From Mycobacteroides sp. LB1 (GTDB lineage Bacteria; Actinomycetota; Actinomycetes; Mycobacteriales; Mycobacteriaceae), in NCBI RefSeq assembly GCF_013449725.1, contig NZ_JACCFF010000005.1:1-64000 (forward strand): 64,000 nt of DNA, read 5' to 3'. Below the pieces are notes generated by a model, which was not told where the DNA came from, searched no databases, and worked only from the letters and a program-made list of their open reading frames with translations. The stretch's first letter is position 1. Every line of letters begins with the position of its first letter. Shown piece by piece: positions 40,881 to 50,147 of this stretch. Position numbers and translations under genes: made by a program.

Positions 40881-42239
40881 TCACATGCTGGCGATGAGGC
40901 GTTCCACCCGCTCGTCGACGGACCGGAACGGGTCCTTGCACAACACGGTGCGCTGAGCCTGATCGTTGAGCTTGAGGTGCACCCAATCGACCGTGAAATC
41001 GCGTCCGGCCTCCTGGGCCGCGGTGATGAAATCGCCGCGCAACTTCGCCCGGGTGGTCTGCGGCGGCTGGTCGACCGCGGCCTTGATCTCCTCGTCGGTG
41101 GTGACGCGGGCGGCCAAACCCTTGCGCTGCAGCAGGTCGAAGACGCCACGACCGCGTTTGATGTCGTGATAGGCCAGATCCAGCTGGGCGATCTTCGGGT
41201 CGGACAGCTCCATGTTGTAGCGGTCTTCGTAGCGCTGGAACAGCTTGCGTTTGATCACCCAGTCGATCTCGGTATCGATCTTCGAAAAGTCTTGACCCTC
41301 AACGGCATCCAACGTGCGGCCCCACAACTCGACAACCTGCTCGATCTGCGCATTGGGTTCGCGGGTGTTGAGGTGCTCGACGGCGCGGGCGTAGTACTCG
41401 CGTTGGATGTCCAGCGCGCTGGCCTGGCGTCCCCCGGCAAGCCGGACGGGGCGGCGTCCGGTGAGGTCATGGCTGACCTCACGGATCGCCCGGATCGGGT
41501 TGTCCAGCGAGAAGTCGCGGAAGGCCACTCCCGACTCGATCATCTCCAGCACCAGTGCCGCGGTGCCCACCTTGAGCATGGTGGTGGTCTCGGACATATT
41601 CGAGTCGCCGACGATGACGTGCAGGCGCCGGTACTTCTCGGCATCGGCATGCGGCTCATCGCGGGTATTGATGATGGGGCGGCTGCGGGTGGTGGCCGAG
41701 GACACGCCTTCCCAAATATGTTCGGCGCGTTGCGATAAGCAGAACGTCGCCGCCTTCGGGGTTTGCAGCACTTTGCCCGCGCCGCAGATCAGCTGGCGAG
41801 TGACCAGGAACGGCAGCAACACATCGGAGATTCGGGAGAACTCCCCTGCACGCACAATGAGGTAGTTCTCGTGGCAGCCGTACGAGTTGCCTGCCGAGTC
41901 GGTGTTGTTCTTGAACAGATAGATATCGCCGCCGATGCCCTCGTCGGTCAAGCGCTGTTCGGCGTCGATGAGCAAGTCTTCCAGGACACGTTCTCCGGCG
42001 CGGTCATGGGTGACCAGCTGCACCAGGCTGTCGCATTCGGCGGTGGCGTACTCAGGATGGCTGCCCACGTCGAGGTAGAGCCGGGCGCCGTTGCGCAGGA
42101 AGACGTTGGAACTGCGGCCCCAGGACACCACGCGGCGGAATAGATAGCGGGCGACCTCATCCGGGCTTAGGCGGCGATGACCGTGAAACGTGCAGGTGAC
42201 GCCAAACTCCGTTTCGATACCCATGATCCGACGTTGCAC
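40881..42239 (-). CDS. pafA: Proteasome accessory factor PafA, Pup-protein ligase
   Basis: 452 residues, the expected length. It uses ATP to join the C-terminal Glu of Pup to substrate lysines. Starts MQRRIMGIETEFGVTCTFHG, with NGARLYLDVGSHPEYATAE (Asp near residue 57 is the catalytic-base region), LFKNNTDSAGNSYGCHENYL, TRDEPHADAEKYRRLHVIVG and C-terminal VLCKDPFRSVDERVERLIAS. Nearly collinear with the M. tuberculosis protein as I recall it. Confidence 0.96.
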   Translation of the reverse strand: MQRRIMGIETEFGVTCTFHGHRRLSPDEVARYLFRRVVSWGRSSNVFLRNGARLYLDVGSHPEYATAECDSLVQLVTHDRAGERVLEDLLIDAEQRLTDEGIGGDIYLFKNNTDSAGNSYGCHENYLIVRAGEFSRISDVLLPFLVTRQLICGAGKVLQTPKAATFCLSQRAEHIWEGVSSATTRSRPIINTRDEPHADAEKYRRLHVIVGDSNMSETTTMLKVGTAALVLEMIESGVAFRDFSLDNPIRAIREVSHDLTGRRPVRLAGGRQASALDIQREYYARAVEHLNTREPNAQIEQVVELWGRTLDAVEGQDFSKIDTEIDWVIKRKLFQRYEDRYNMELSDPKIAQLDLAYHDIKRGRGVFDLLQRKGLAARVTTDEEIKAAVDQPPQTTRAKLRGDFITAAQEAGRDFTVDWVHLKLNDQAQRTVLCKDPFRSVDERVERLIASM

Positions 42240-42403
42240 ATATCGAGCCTACTGGGTGACCTCGGCCACGGCAGGGAGGCTGGCCTTTCTCACGGGCTTC
42301 TGTCTGGGTATCTCAGCAGCATGACCGGCGATCCGATACGGTTCGGGGCGGGTTGGGCCCGGTTTCCGCACGCCGTATTGGCACACAACGACAGGTTTCG
42401 ACG

Positions 42404-43648
42404 ATGCATGTAGCGCTGTTCACCGATCTTCACCCCGAGAGCCTGGGCGGGGCACAGATCTCGGTGGCGCGGCAGCGTCACGGCCTGGAACGACTCGGCC
42501 ACAAGGTCACTGTGTTCACCGCCCCCTTGGCCCACACCGCCGACCCTGATCCGAACGTCGTCGAGGTCAAGCCTGTGCCGTTTGTCGCCGAGGCGATGCG
42601 CAAGTTGGGCAAGCATGACGACTTCACCTTCGTCTGGCCGGGTGCGGCGAACGCCGAACTCATCGATCGGGAGATTCGGGCCCGCCAGCCCATCGACATC
42701 ATCCATAGCCAGGGCGATTTGGGTGTCTGCATCGCGGGTGTGGAGGCGGCCCACCGCCACGGCATCCCCGTCGTGCAGACCAAGCACACCCGGTACGACG
42801 TGTACTTCGAGAAGGCCAGCCCCAACCCGCTGCTATTGGCGTGGATCTTCAGCCAGATGCAGGAACGCCACCTACCCAAGGACTTCCACCTGACGACAGT
42901 TCAGGAGTCCGCGGCATCGCGGCGGGCGTGGCAGCTGATGATGGCTCAGGCGCAGGCGGTGGACCACGAGATCACCCCGACCACACATTTCGCTCAGGCC
43001 CTCACCGACCGGGGCCTGCGTCGACCGATTTCGGTCGTATCGAACGGCGTCGACGACGAGCTCGTGGATATCGCGCGCGAAGCGGCGGATGACAAGCCGA
43101 CCGATGATGAGCCGCTGCGGCTGATCTGGTGCGGTCGCCTGTCCCCGGAGAAGCGGGCGCTCGAAGCGGTGAAGGCGGCAACTCAGGTCAAGAACTGCAT
43201 CATGGACATCTACGGTGACGGTCACCTGGAACACGCCATTAAGAAGTATGTCGATTCGCATGGAGCCTCCAACCGGATCCGGTTGCGTGGCCGGGTCAGC
43301 CAGGACAGCTGCCTGGCGGCGATGGGGGCCAGCAGCGCCCTGTTGTTCACCTCCTACGGTTTCGATACCCAGGGCCTGGTTCTGCTGGAGGCGATTTCGA
43401 TGTCCACTCCGGTCATTTTCTGCGACGGGGTCCTGGGCGAATCGGTCCCGGAAGGCGGCGGCTTGGTGACGGAGAACGAGTCCGTCGAGGCGATCGCAGC
43501 GGCCATCCGGTCGCTGGCCGATGACCGCGCCAAGCTGCGCCAGATGACCGAGGTTGTCGCCGCGCACCAGGACGAGCCGCGGCAGTCGTTGCAGACCGAG
43601 AAGATCGTCGCGATCTATAACGATGTGCTGTCGAAGGCACGCGCCTGA
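42404..43648 (+). CDS. GT4-family glycosyltransferase
   Basis: 414 residues from ATG 42404 (MHVALFTDLHPESLGGAQIS). N-terminal Rossmann domain with the Gly loop, C-terminal GT-B domain with LIWCGRLSPEKRALEAVKAA and SYGFDTQGLVLLEAISMSTP (E-x7-E motif). Retaining transferase using a nucleotide- or polyprenol-sugar; acceptor unknown. The upstream in-frame extension to 42353 is not family-like. Divergent from pafA with a 164-bp gap. Confidence 0.85.
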   Translation: MHVALFTDLHPESLGGAQISVARQRHGLERLGHKVTVFTAPLAHTADPDPNVVEVKPVPFVAEAMRKLGKHDDFTFVWPGAANAELIDREIRARQPIDIIHSQGDLGVCIAGVEAAHRHGIPVVQTKHTRYDVYFEKASPNPLLLAWIFSQMQERHLPKDFHLTTVQESAASRRAWQLMMAQAQAVDHEITPTTHFAQALTDRGLRRPISVVSNGVDDELVDIAREAADDKPTDDEPLRLIWCGRLSPEKRALEAVKAATQVKNCIMDIYGDGHLEHAIKKYVDSHGASNRIRLRGRVSQDSCLAAMGASSALLFTSYGFDTQGLVLLEAISMSTPVIFCDGVLGESVPEGGGLVTENESVEAIAAAIRSLADDRAKLRQMTEVVAAHQDEPRQSLQTEKIVAIYNDVLSKARA

Positions 43649-43710
43649 TCAGTTGAGGCGACCGCAGTGTGGATACGAGCGTAGCCACTGGAATGTGGTC
43701 CCCGAGCGCA

Positions 43711-43716
43711 TAATCT
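43711..43716 (+). promoter_or_regulatory. Candidate -10 box for leaderless amidase mRNA
   Basis: TAATCT ends six bases before GTG 43723, another TANNNT-n6-GTG arrangement. Confidence 0.45.
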
Positions 43717-43722
43717 GGTCTC

Positions 43723-45198
43723 GTGGACTTCACCGAATACTCCCAATACGACGCCACCGGCCTAGCGGAGCTGGTTGCCACCAAGCAGGTCACACCCGCC
43801 GAGCTGCTTACTGCCGCCCGCGCCCGTGCCGAAGCCGTCAACGGCAAGATCAACGCCATCGTGCGCGATATCCCGGAGGCAGACCAACAGGTCGCCGGTG
43901 ACCTGAGCGGACCGTTCGCGGGGGTGCCCTTCCTCATCAAGGATCTCGGCCAGGACTACAAGGGGCACCCGACGGCGGGAGGCTGCCGGGCGTTGTCCAC
44001 GATCCCCGTCGCGGAGAACTCCACCGTCGTGCAGCGCTGGCTCGATGCCGGCCTCGTCATCTTCGGCAAGACCAACACCCCCGAATTCGGCTCGAAGGGC
44101 ATCACCGAGCCGGATCTGTTTGGGGCGAGCCGTAATCCGTGGGATCTCAACCGCACCCCGGGTGGCTCCTCGGGCGGTTCCGCCGCTGCGGTGGCAGCGG
44201 GAATCGTGCCGGTGGCGGGCGCCAGCGACGGCGGTGGGTCGATCCGCATCCCGGCGGGATGCTGTGGGCTGGTGGGCCTCAAGCCCGGCCGCGGTCTGGT
44301 GCCGATGGGTCCGATGGCCGGCGAGCCGATGCACGGTGCGGCCACCGCGGGGACGGTGTCGCGCACAGTTCGCGACACCGCCGCAATGCTCGACGTCATT
44401 GCGGGCCCAGAGCCCACCTCGCCGTATCTGCCTGCGGTACCAGAGGATTCGTACGCATCACAGGTCGGCCGGGACCCCGGCAAGCTGCGGATCGGCGTGC
44501 GGGTCCCTACTGTCATCACCCCAAACCCCGATCCGGCCGCGGTGGCCGCTGTCGAGAACGCCGTCCGCATCCTGACTCACCTGGGTCACGAGGTAGAAGA
44601 GGTCAGCGCTCCCTATGACGACGGACAGCTCGCACGCGATTTCCTGCTGACCTGGTTCGTGCATGCCGCGTACGAGGTGGACCTCACTAAGCAAATGACC
44701 GGTGCCGGTGACGAGGGATTCGAACGTGACACCCTGCTCATCGCGGCGCTCGGCCGCACCACCAGCGGACCCGATTACGTTGCGGCCGTGGAGCGCCGGC
44801 ACAACTATGTGCGAGAGCTGGCGACATTCTTCGGTGACTATGACCTGCTGCTGACGCCGACGCTGGCCAAGATCCCACCAAAGATCGGCGAATTCGATCT
44901 CCCGGCACCGCTCGCGGCGGTTTCCGATGTGCTGCTACGCACCAAGACCGCTCGCTTGCTCAAGTACGCCAACATCGTCGACAGCATGATCAACGACAAC
45001 CTCGGGTGGGTTCCGTACACCCAGTTGGCGAATCTGACTGGGCGCCCGGCAATCTCGTTACCGCTCTATCAGACTCCGCAGGGGCTGCCGCTCGGCGTGC
45101 AGTTCGTCGCACCCCTCGGTGGCGAATCACAGCTCATTCGGTTGGCCGCTCAGCTCGAAGCCACCGAACCGTGGGTGAACCGGCGCCCCGCGCTGTAG
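43723..45198 (+). CDS. Amidase signature-family hydrolase
   Basis: 491 residues. The amidase signature is complete: catalytic Lys in FLIKDLGQDYKGHPTAGG, GGSSGGSAAAVAAGIVPVAG with the cis-Ser, and the nucleophile Ser in ASDGGGSIRIPAGCCG. C-terminal segment WVPYTQLANLTGRPAISLPL is standard for 6-aminohexanoate hydrolase/AmiB-like members. Substrate not predictable. Ends at a strong hairpin. Confidence 0.9.
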   Translation: MDFTEYSQYDATGLAELVATKQVTPAELLTAARARAEAVNGKINAIVRDIPEADQQVAGDLSGPFAGVPFLIKDLGQDYKGHPTAGGCRALSTIPVAENSTVVQRWLDAGLVIFGKTNTPEFGSKGITEPDLFGASRNPWDLNRTPGGSSGGSAAAVAAGIVPVAGASDGGGSIRIPAGCCGLVGLKPGRGLVPMGPMAGEPMHGAATAGTVSRTVRDTAAMLDVIAGPEPTSPYLPAVPEDSYASQVGRDPGKLRIGVRVPTVITPNPDPAAVAAVENAVRILTHLGHEVEEVSAPYDDGQLARDFLLTWFVHAAYEVDLTKQMTGAGDEGFERDTLLIAALGRTTSGPDYVAAVERRHNYVRELATFFGDYDLLLTPTLAKIPPKIGEFDLPAPLAAVSDVLLRTKTARLLKYANIVDSMINDNLGWVPYTQLANLTGRPAISLPLYQTPQGLPLGVQFVAPLGGESQLIRLAAQLEATEPWVNRRPAL

Positions 45199-45209
45199 GG
45201 CGGTAATGT

Positions 45210-45241
45210 GGACACCGGGCGTGCAGGAACGCCCGGTGTCC
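45210..45241 (+). terminator. Intrinsic-type terminator of the amidase gene
   Basis: GGACACCGGGCGT (45210-45222) and ACGCCCGGTGTCC (45229-45241) form a perfect 13-bp GC-rich stem with a 6-base loop, starting 11 bases after the amidase stop. No U-tract follows. Confidence 0.85.
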
Positions 45242-45341
45242 GCCCGAAGAGGCTCAGCCTCCCTGTCTATGCCACTGGAAGGTTCATCGACCTCTTCTCA
45301 GCCTGGTCTCGCGGACATCGGGCTTACGAGAGGAGGCCGTC

Positions 45342-46568
45342 ATGGCCAGCACCCTTCCCACCAATCCGTCACTCGATCGGCTTCGCGATGACGCGCGCAG
45401 ACTTCAGCGCGCGGTCCGAGCCGCGGACCCCGAGGCGATCGGCACGGTGCGTCAGTACCATCCACGCCCCGATATCGCATTGGCAGGTAAGCAATTCGCG
45501 TTACATGATGCCCAGTTGACGGTCGCGCGCCGATACGGGTTCACCGGCTGGGCCACGCTCGTGCACTATCTGGAGCTCGCGGCCGCACTCAGCACCGATC
45601 CGAGCGCGGTGAACGAAGCCGCTCTCGATTCCGCCGACCGGTTCTGTGCCCTCACCTCACTGCGGTATGACGAGAACGATGCGCCGCCGCGCTGGCAGGC
45701 GGCAGCAGATCTTCTCGCCGCAGATCCTGCTCTGGTGAACCGGCATGTGTGGGCCGCCGCGGCTGCCGCCGATCCGGCCGCGCTCACCCGACATCTGGCT
45801 GCGAGACCGACGTTGGCGACAACCAGCGGTGGTCCGTACCAATGGCTTCCGCTGATGTACCTGTGCTATGGCCGTGCACCCCTGCGGCGCACCGCGCAGG
45901 AGGTGCTGTCTGCTGCGCGCCTTCTTCTCGATGCCGGCGCCGACCCGAACTCGGGATACCTGTGGCGCGGATTGTCCACCCCATTCACCGCGTTGACCGG
46001 AGTGTTCGGTGAGGGAGAGCAGGGCCCGGGGCGCCAGCCCCGCCACCCCTTCGCCGATCAGCTGGCCACCCTGCTGCTGGAGCGGGGTGCGCATCCAGTG
46101 GATCAGCAGACCCTCTACAACAGGATGTTCCGTCCCGACGACGCGCATCTGGAGCTGTTGTTCGCCCACGGGTTGGCCGATACCGACGCGAGCCCGTGGG
46201 AGCGCCGTCTAGGCGAGGCCATGGAGACCCGCGACCAGATGTGGCGACGGCAGGTCGACTGGGCGGCCGAGCACGGGTTCGCAGACCGGCTGGAGTTGCT
46301 TGCTCGGCACGGAATTGACACCACGGGAGCCACTCTCGTGGTGTCCTCCTTCCCCACCGATGTCAATGCCCGCGACGAAGAGGGTGCGACACCGCTGCAT
46401 CAGGCGGCCTGGGCCGGTGATCTCGCGCTGATTCGCAGGCTCCTGGAAGTGGGGGCCGACCGCTCAATCATCGATACCCGATTCGGGTCGACACCACGGG
46501 AATGGGCCGAGCACGCCTACCAGAACGAGGCTGCGGAGCTCTTGCGGGAGTATCGGGAAACAACCTAA
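45342..46568 (+). CDS. Ankyrin-repeat protein
   Basis: 408 residues behind a perfect AGGAGG site. The N-terminal region has the LHDAQLTVARRYGFTGWATL module found in actinobacterial ankyrin proteins. Recognisable ankyrin units are ARLLLDAGADPNSGYLWRG and the C-terminal ATPLHQAAWAGDLALIRRLL with GADRSIIDTRFGSTPREWA; intermediate units are degenerate. No signal peptide. Probably a protein-binding cytosolic protein of unknown partner. Tail overlaps the convergent ATPase gene. Confidence 0.8.
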   Translation: MASTLPTNPSLDRLRDDARRLQRAVRAADPEAIGTVRQYHPRPDIALAGKQFALHDAQLTVARRYGFTGWATLVHYLELAAALSTDPSAVNEAALDSADRFCALTSLRYDENDAPPRWQAAADLLAADPALVNRHVWAAAAAADPAALTRHLAARPTLATTSGGPYQWLPLMYLCYGRAPLRRTAQEVLSAARLLLDAGADPNSGYLWRGLSTPFTALTGVFGEGEQGPGRQPRHPFADQLATLLLERGAHPVDQQTLYNRMFRPDDAHLELLFAHGLADTDASPWERRLGEAMETRDQMWRRQVDWAAEHGFADRLELLARHGIDTTGATLVVSSFPTDVNARDEEGATPLHQAAWAGDLALIRRLLEVGADRSIIDTRFGSTPREWAEHAYQNEAAELLREYRETT

Positions 46569-47374
46569 GCCGCTGCGGACTTCACAGCCTTGCCCACCTC
46601 GGTGCGCAGTTCCGCGTACTCGGGCGAGCGGCGCAGGTCGTCGGGGTCGATACCGGTTCGGGGCAGCTCCACCGGAATATCCAGTGCCACTTGGCCGGGA
46701 CGGCGGGTCAGCACCACGATGCGCGATCCGAGGAAGGCGGCCTCGTCGGCGCTGTGCGTGACGAATACCGTGGTACGGCCCGACTCGGCACTCACCTGGC
46801 GGACGTCCTCTTGGAGGCGTTCCCGGGTGAGTGCGTCGAGCGCCGCGAATGGCTCGTCGAGCAGAAACAGCGGGGTCTCCGCCGCGAGGGCGCGGGCAAT
46901 GGCCACTCGTTGCTGCTGGCCGCCACTGATCTCCCAAATGCGTCGGCCCGCAGTGCCTTCCAGCCCGACTCGGGTCAGCAGCTGGTCACGGCGTTGCGCC
47001 CACCGCTCGCGGGGCACCTTCGCGTACTTCAGGGCGAGCTCGATGTTTCCTCCGACGGTGCGCCAGGGAAACAGGCGTGGCTGCTGGAACACCACTCCCG
47101 AGGTGATGCCCGGTGTGGGCGCGCCACCGGCCACCTGCACGGCGCCTTCACTCGGCGACTCGAATCCGGCAAGCAGCCGCAGCAGGGTGCTCTTGCCGCA
47201 GCCCGACGCCCCCACCAACACCAGGAATGTCCCCGGATCGACGGTCAGGTCGACCGGGCCCAGCGCCGTCGTCCTGGCTGCGCCGCTGCCGTAGCGGTGA
47301 GTAACGCCGCTGATCCGTATCGATCCGGTGTTCCGTTCCTCGACAGCGGTTTCCACATCATCGACTAATGACAC
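46565..47374 (-). CDS. SsuB/TauB-type ABC transporter ATPase
   Basis: 269 residues. Walker A GASGCGKST (55-63), signature ISGGQQQRVAIARAL, Walker B LFLLDEPFAALD, His switch in VFVTHSADEAAFLG. Belongs to the nitrate/sulfonate/taurine importer ATPases. Last gene of a leftward three-gene operon and overlaps the binding-protein gene by 17 bp; GTG 47353 is an alternative start without overlap. Confidence 0.88.
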   Translation of the reverse strand: MSLVDDVETAVEERNTGSIRISGVTHRYGSGAARTTALGPVDLTVDPGTFLVLVGASGCGKSTLLRLLAGFESPSEGAVQVAGGAPTPGITSGVVFQQPRLFPWRTVGGNIELALKYAKVPRERWAQRRDQLLTRVGLEGTAGRRIWEISGGQQQRVAIARALAAETPLFLLDEPFAALDALTRERLQEDVRQVSAESGRTTVFVTHSADEAAFLGSRIVVLTRRPGQVALDIPVELPRTGIDPDDLRRSPEYAELRTEVGKAVKSAAA

Positions 47375-48386
47375 CGGGTAGGCCCTTCGTGTAGATGGCG
47401 TTCTCGAACGTCGTCAGCGGCGCTGCCGCGGGGATCTGTTTCTGGTCGGCCAGGAACCGCGAGGCGCTCTCTAAGTCTACGGCGATGTGTCCCGGCTTCC
47501 CTTCCCCACCAATCCATTTCGGTGAGGCGATCTCTTCCGGAGTGAGGTAGATCCCCTGCTTGAGCTGTCCGGCCACCTCCTGTGAGGTGAGCCCGTTCCC
47601 GGCTGCGATCGCCTTGGCTGCCGTACTGGGATCGTCGCGGATGAGTCTCAGTGCCCGCGCCTGCTGCTGGCGCCACACGTCGACAACCTCGGGATGTGCG
47701 TCGGCGAAGGCGTTGGATACCGCGGCGAGGTCGAGGGTGGGCCTACCTCCCACGACCAGTTGTCGGCTGGTGATCAGATCTCTGCCGTTTTTGCGCACCT
47801 GGTCAACCGTGGGCAGCCAGGTGTAGACGGCGTCGACGTCACCACGGTCGAAGGCGGCCAGCGCGGCCTGCGGCTGCAGGTCCACCAGCTGAACATCCTT
47901 CGCCGACAATCCGTTCTGTACCAACGCGGCCAGCAGACTGTAATGCGCGGTCGAGGCGAACGGGGTACCGATGCGCTTGCCCTTGAGGCCGGCGAACGTC
48001 GTGACACCGCTGCGATTACTCGCCACCAGCGCCTCGTTGTCTCCGGCCACATCGAGGATGAAGGCCACCCGGTAGGGGATGTTCAACGGGGCCGACAACC
48101 CCCGCGCGAAGGGACTCGAACCCAACGCTCCGAAGTCCAGTTCTCGGGCGATGAATGCCGTGTTGATATCGGCGCCGGAGTCGAAACGTGTCCACTTGAT
48201 GTTGTATTCAGGCAATGCCGTTTCCAGCCAACGGTTTTGCTTGACCACAAGGTCACCGCTGGGGAAGTTCTGGTAACCGATCCGGATCGTCGGCTTGCCG
48301 TCCTGCAGACCCGAGTGGTCGATGGCGCACCCCGATAGGGCCCCGATCGTGACCATCAGCGCCGCCGCGATTCGGCCCAGTCTCAT
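47358..48386 (-). CDS. Taurine/sulfonate-type solute-binding lipoprotein
   Basis: 342 residues from ATG 48386, which overlaps the permease stop (ATGA). Signal peptide ends in LSGC with Cys20 as the lipidation site. Family segments: IRIGYQNFPSGDLVVKQNRW, DFGALGSSPFARGL and DVDAVYTWLPTVDQVRKNGR, closest to TauA-type binding proteins. It shares only limited similarity with the SsuA at 9433, so its ligand probably differs. Confidence 0.85.
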   Translation of the reverse strand: MRLGRIAAALMVTIGALSGCAIDHSGLQDGKPTIRIGYQNFPSGDLVVKQNRWLETALPEYNIKWTRFDSGADINTAFIARELDFGALGSSPFARGLSAPLNIPYRVAFILDVAGDNEALVASNRSGVTTFAGLKGKRIGTPFASTAHYSLLAALVQNGLSAKDVQLVDLQPQAALAAFDRGDVDAVYTWLPTVDQVRKNGRDLITSRQLVVGGRPTLDLAAVSNAFADAHPEVVDVWRQQQARALRLIRDDPSTAAKAIAAGNGLTSQEVAGQLKQGIYLTPEEIASPKWIGGEGKPGHIAVDLESASRFLADQKQIPAAAPLTTFENAIYTKGLPGVISR

Positions 48387-49246
48387 ATCTTGCCTCTCCA
48401 CGGCACCGCGCGGTGCTCCGCCGCGCGCAGGATCGCGTCGATGACCAAGCCCGAGATCCCGATCGAGAAGATTCCGACAAGCACCACCGGGGTGTTGTTG
48501 TAGTTACTGGCGTCCTTCACGAGGCCGCCGATACCGGGTATGCCGTTGAAGAGCTCAGCGGCCACCACCGACGAGTACGCCATACCGACCGCGAGGCGCA
48601 CGCCGGTGAAGGTTTCGGGCAGCGCCGAGGGGACGACGACGTCACGGACCACCTGCCAGCGGGTGGCGCCCAGTGCGCGGGCGGCCTCCACCAGGCCCAC
48701 CGGGGCGGCGACCACGGCGGCCGTGGTGGCGACGGCAGCGGGCGGCAGTGCTGCCAGTGCCAGCAGGGTGATCTTGGGGGCCTCGTCGATACCGAGCCAG
48801 ATGACCAACAGGAAGAAGTACGCCAGCGGCGGCAATGTGCGCAGGAAGGTCAGCCAGGGTTCGAGCACACTGCGCACCCAGCCGATCGACCCCATGACCA
48901 GACCCAGCAGTACACCACCGGTGACACCGATGACAACGCCGAAAAGCAAGCGGCGCAGCGTCATATACAGGTGCTCCCACAACAGGTAGCCGCCGTAGCC
49001 GCGCACGTTGTCGTGGGTGGTGGACACCTCGATGAACGCGTTCCAGATGCTGCTCGGATACGGCACAAAGGTCTGATTCCAGATGCCGCTTACCGCCGCC
49101 AGCTGCCAAAGGCCGAAGAAGACGATCACCGACAGCAGCGGCAGGGCGGCATTGGTTAACCGGCGGCGCCATTGTGATGGGCGCGCAACATCTTCCGCCG
49201 TTTCAGCGGAAGACTCATCGGGAACGACGTCGACGAAAACAGACAC
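48383..49246 (-). CDS. SsuC/TauC-type ABC transporter permease
   Basis: 287 residues from GTG 49246 with about six transmembrane helices (first: LPLLSVIVFFGLWQLAAV). The coupling region is GVRLAVGMAYSSVVAAELFN. First gene of the second sulfonate/taurine-type import operon. No monooxygenase or dioxygenase accompanies it, unlike the ssu operon at 8296-12058. Confidence 0.87.
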   Translation of the reverse strand: MSVFVDVVPDESSAETAEDVARPSQWRRRLTNAALPLLSVIVFFGLWQLAAVSGIWNQTFVPYPSSIWNAFIEVSTTHDNVRGYGGYLLWEHLYMTLRRLLFGVVIGVTGGVLLGLVMGSIGWVRSVLEPWLTFLRTLPPLAYFFLLVIWLGIDEAPKITLLALAALPPAAVATTAAVVAAPVGLVEAARALGATRWQVVRDVVVPSALPETFTGVRLAVGMAYSSVVAAELFNGIPGIGGLVKDASNYNNTPVVLVGIFSIGISGLVIDAILRAAEHRAVPWRGKI

Positions 49247-49354
49247 TATGCAAACGGCTTTCTGTGGCTAGGCGCGACGGGACGGCGTCAGGCGACAGCA
49301 GCAATCAGCGGACAGTGTCGAAGGCACCCGATATTGGTACCGGCGCAAACCCAA

Positions 49355-49404
49355 GCCCTCAAGGGTCCGGCTCAGCGCGAACGAAACCCATGTCGCGGAG
49401 GTGG
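49355..49404. repeat. 50-bp direct repeat, left copy
   Basis: Matches 52289-52338 at 45 of 50 positions in the same orientation, beginning GCCCTCAAGGGTC and ending GGAGGTGG. Read on the minus strand it would encode PPPRHGFRSR-stop, a copy of the C-terminus of the gene ending at 52306. Confidence 0.8.
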
Positions 49405-49491
49405 CCCCTCATCAAGGCGCGTCTGCCCGGCATCTACGAACACTGCTGACCGGTCTACCTCCAATTAGCATTACCGGCCGGATAAACCGGG

Positions 49492-49497
49492 TACACT
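49492..49497 (+). promoter_or_regulatory. Candidate -10 box of the cold-shock gene
   Basis: TACACT, 54 bp upstream of ATG 49552, would give a leader of about 48 bases containing GAAAGAAG as ribosome site. Confidence 0.4.
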
Positions 49498-49551
49498 GCA
49501 CGGCGAATGTGTTCTGCATTCGCGAAAGTAAACGAAAGAAGTACAAGAAAT

Positions 49552-49755
49552 ATGACTCAAGGAACCGTGAAATGGTTCAACGGGGAAAAGGGCTTCGGCT
49601 TCATCTCTCCCGATGACGGCAGTGCGGACGTCTTCGTCCACTACTCCGAGATCCAGGGCGGTGGTTTTCGCTCGCTAGAGGAGAACCAGCGGGTTCAGTT
49701 CGAGGTAGGACAGGGCGCCAAGGGCCCCCAGGCCACCGGAGTGACCGCGGTCTGA
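49552..49755 (+). CDS. Cold-shock domain protein (CspA/CspB type)
   Basis: 67 residues, a single OB-fold cold-shock domain that binds single-stranded RNA/DNA. RNP1 is KGFGFISP, RNP2 is DVFVHYSEI, and the start TQGTVKWFNGEKGFGF is canonical. An in-frame upstream ATG at 49507 is unlikely because residue numbering and the purine-rich site favour 49552. Sits between the left 50-bp repeat and a strong hairpin terminator. Confidence 0.93.
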   Translation: MTQGTVKWFNGEKGFGFISPDDGSADVFVHYSEIQGGGFRSLEENQRVQFEVGQGAKGPQATGVTAV

Positions 49756-49763
49756 TCTTTACG

Positions 49764-49810
49764 CGATCCATGGGTCGGCAAGAGACTATCTTTTGCCGGC
49801 CCATGGATCG
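49764..49810 (+). terminator. Strong 18-bp hairpin after the cold-shock gene
   Basis: CGATCCATGGGTCGGCAA (49764-49781) pairs with TTGCCGGCCCATGGATCG (49793-49810) around an 11-base loop, with one G-U wobble in plus-strand RNA (an A-C mismatch on the other strand), so it is built for rightward transcripts. It starts 9 bases after the csp stop. Confidence 0.88.
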
Positions 49811-50147
49811 TTAGGGTCGGCAAGTCAAGCCGAAAGGCCACCTGGCCGACACCCAACAACCATGCCGACGAGCTCGTCGTCGGAGCGCTTTAAGGCCCCC
49901 GCCCTCGATGCGGTGCGTTGCCTGCTGCTGTTGGCGAATCGATCACCTGCATGCACCGCAAGCAGTTATCACGCCATATATCAATCGTTTTCGCGGTTTC
50001 TGCGCGATTGTCCCGTCACGCACAACACCTTCTTCGTCGACGTTAGTTCCCTGGTGCGCCTGGACCGGTTTTGCCGTACTGCCGCCCGTCGGCCATCCCT
50101 TATAGGTTGCGACCAACCGGTAACCGAACACGAGGGGGATCTGGATC
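49811..50147. other. Region between csp terminator and RecQ-like gene
   Basis: 337 bp without a convincing gene. GGGTCGGCAAG of the hairpin left arm recurs at 49814-49824, and GTCGGC/GCCGAC arms nearby could form a second hairpin. TAGGTT at 50103-50108 is a possible -10 and GAGGGGG precedes the helicase ATG. Confidence 0.5.

Larger units (their letters stand above)
49247..49551. other. Intergenic region upstream of the cold-shock gene
   Basis: 305 bp. It holds the first copy of the 50-bp direct repeat (49355-49404), a possible -10 TACACT (49492-49497) and about 50 bases of leader. No gene is evident. Confidence 0.6.
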
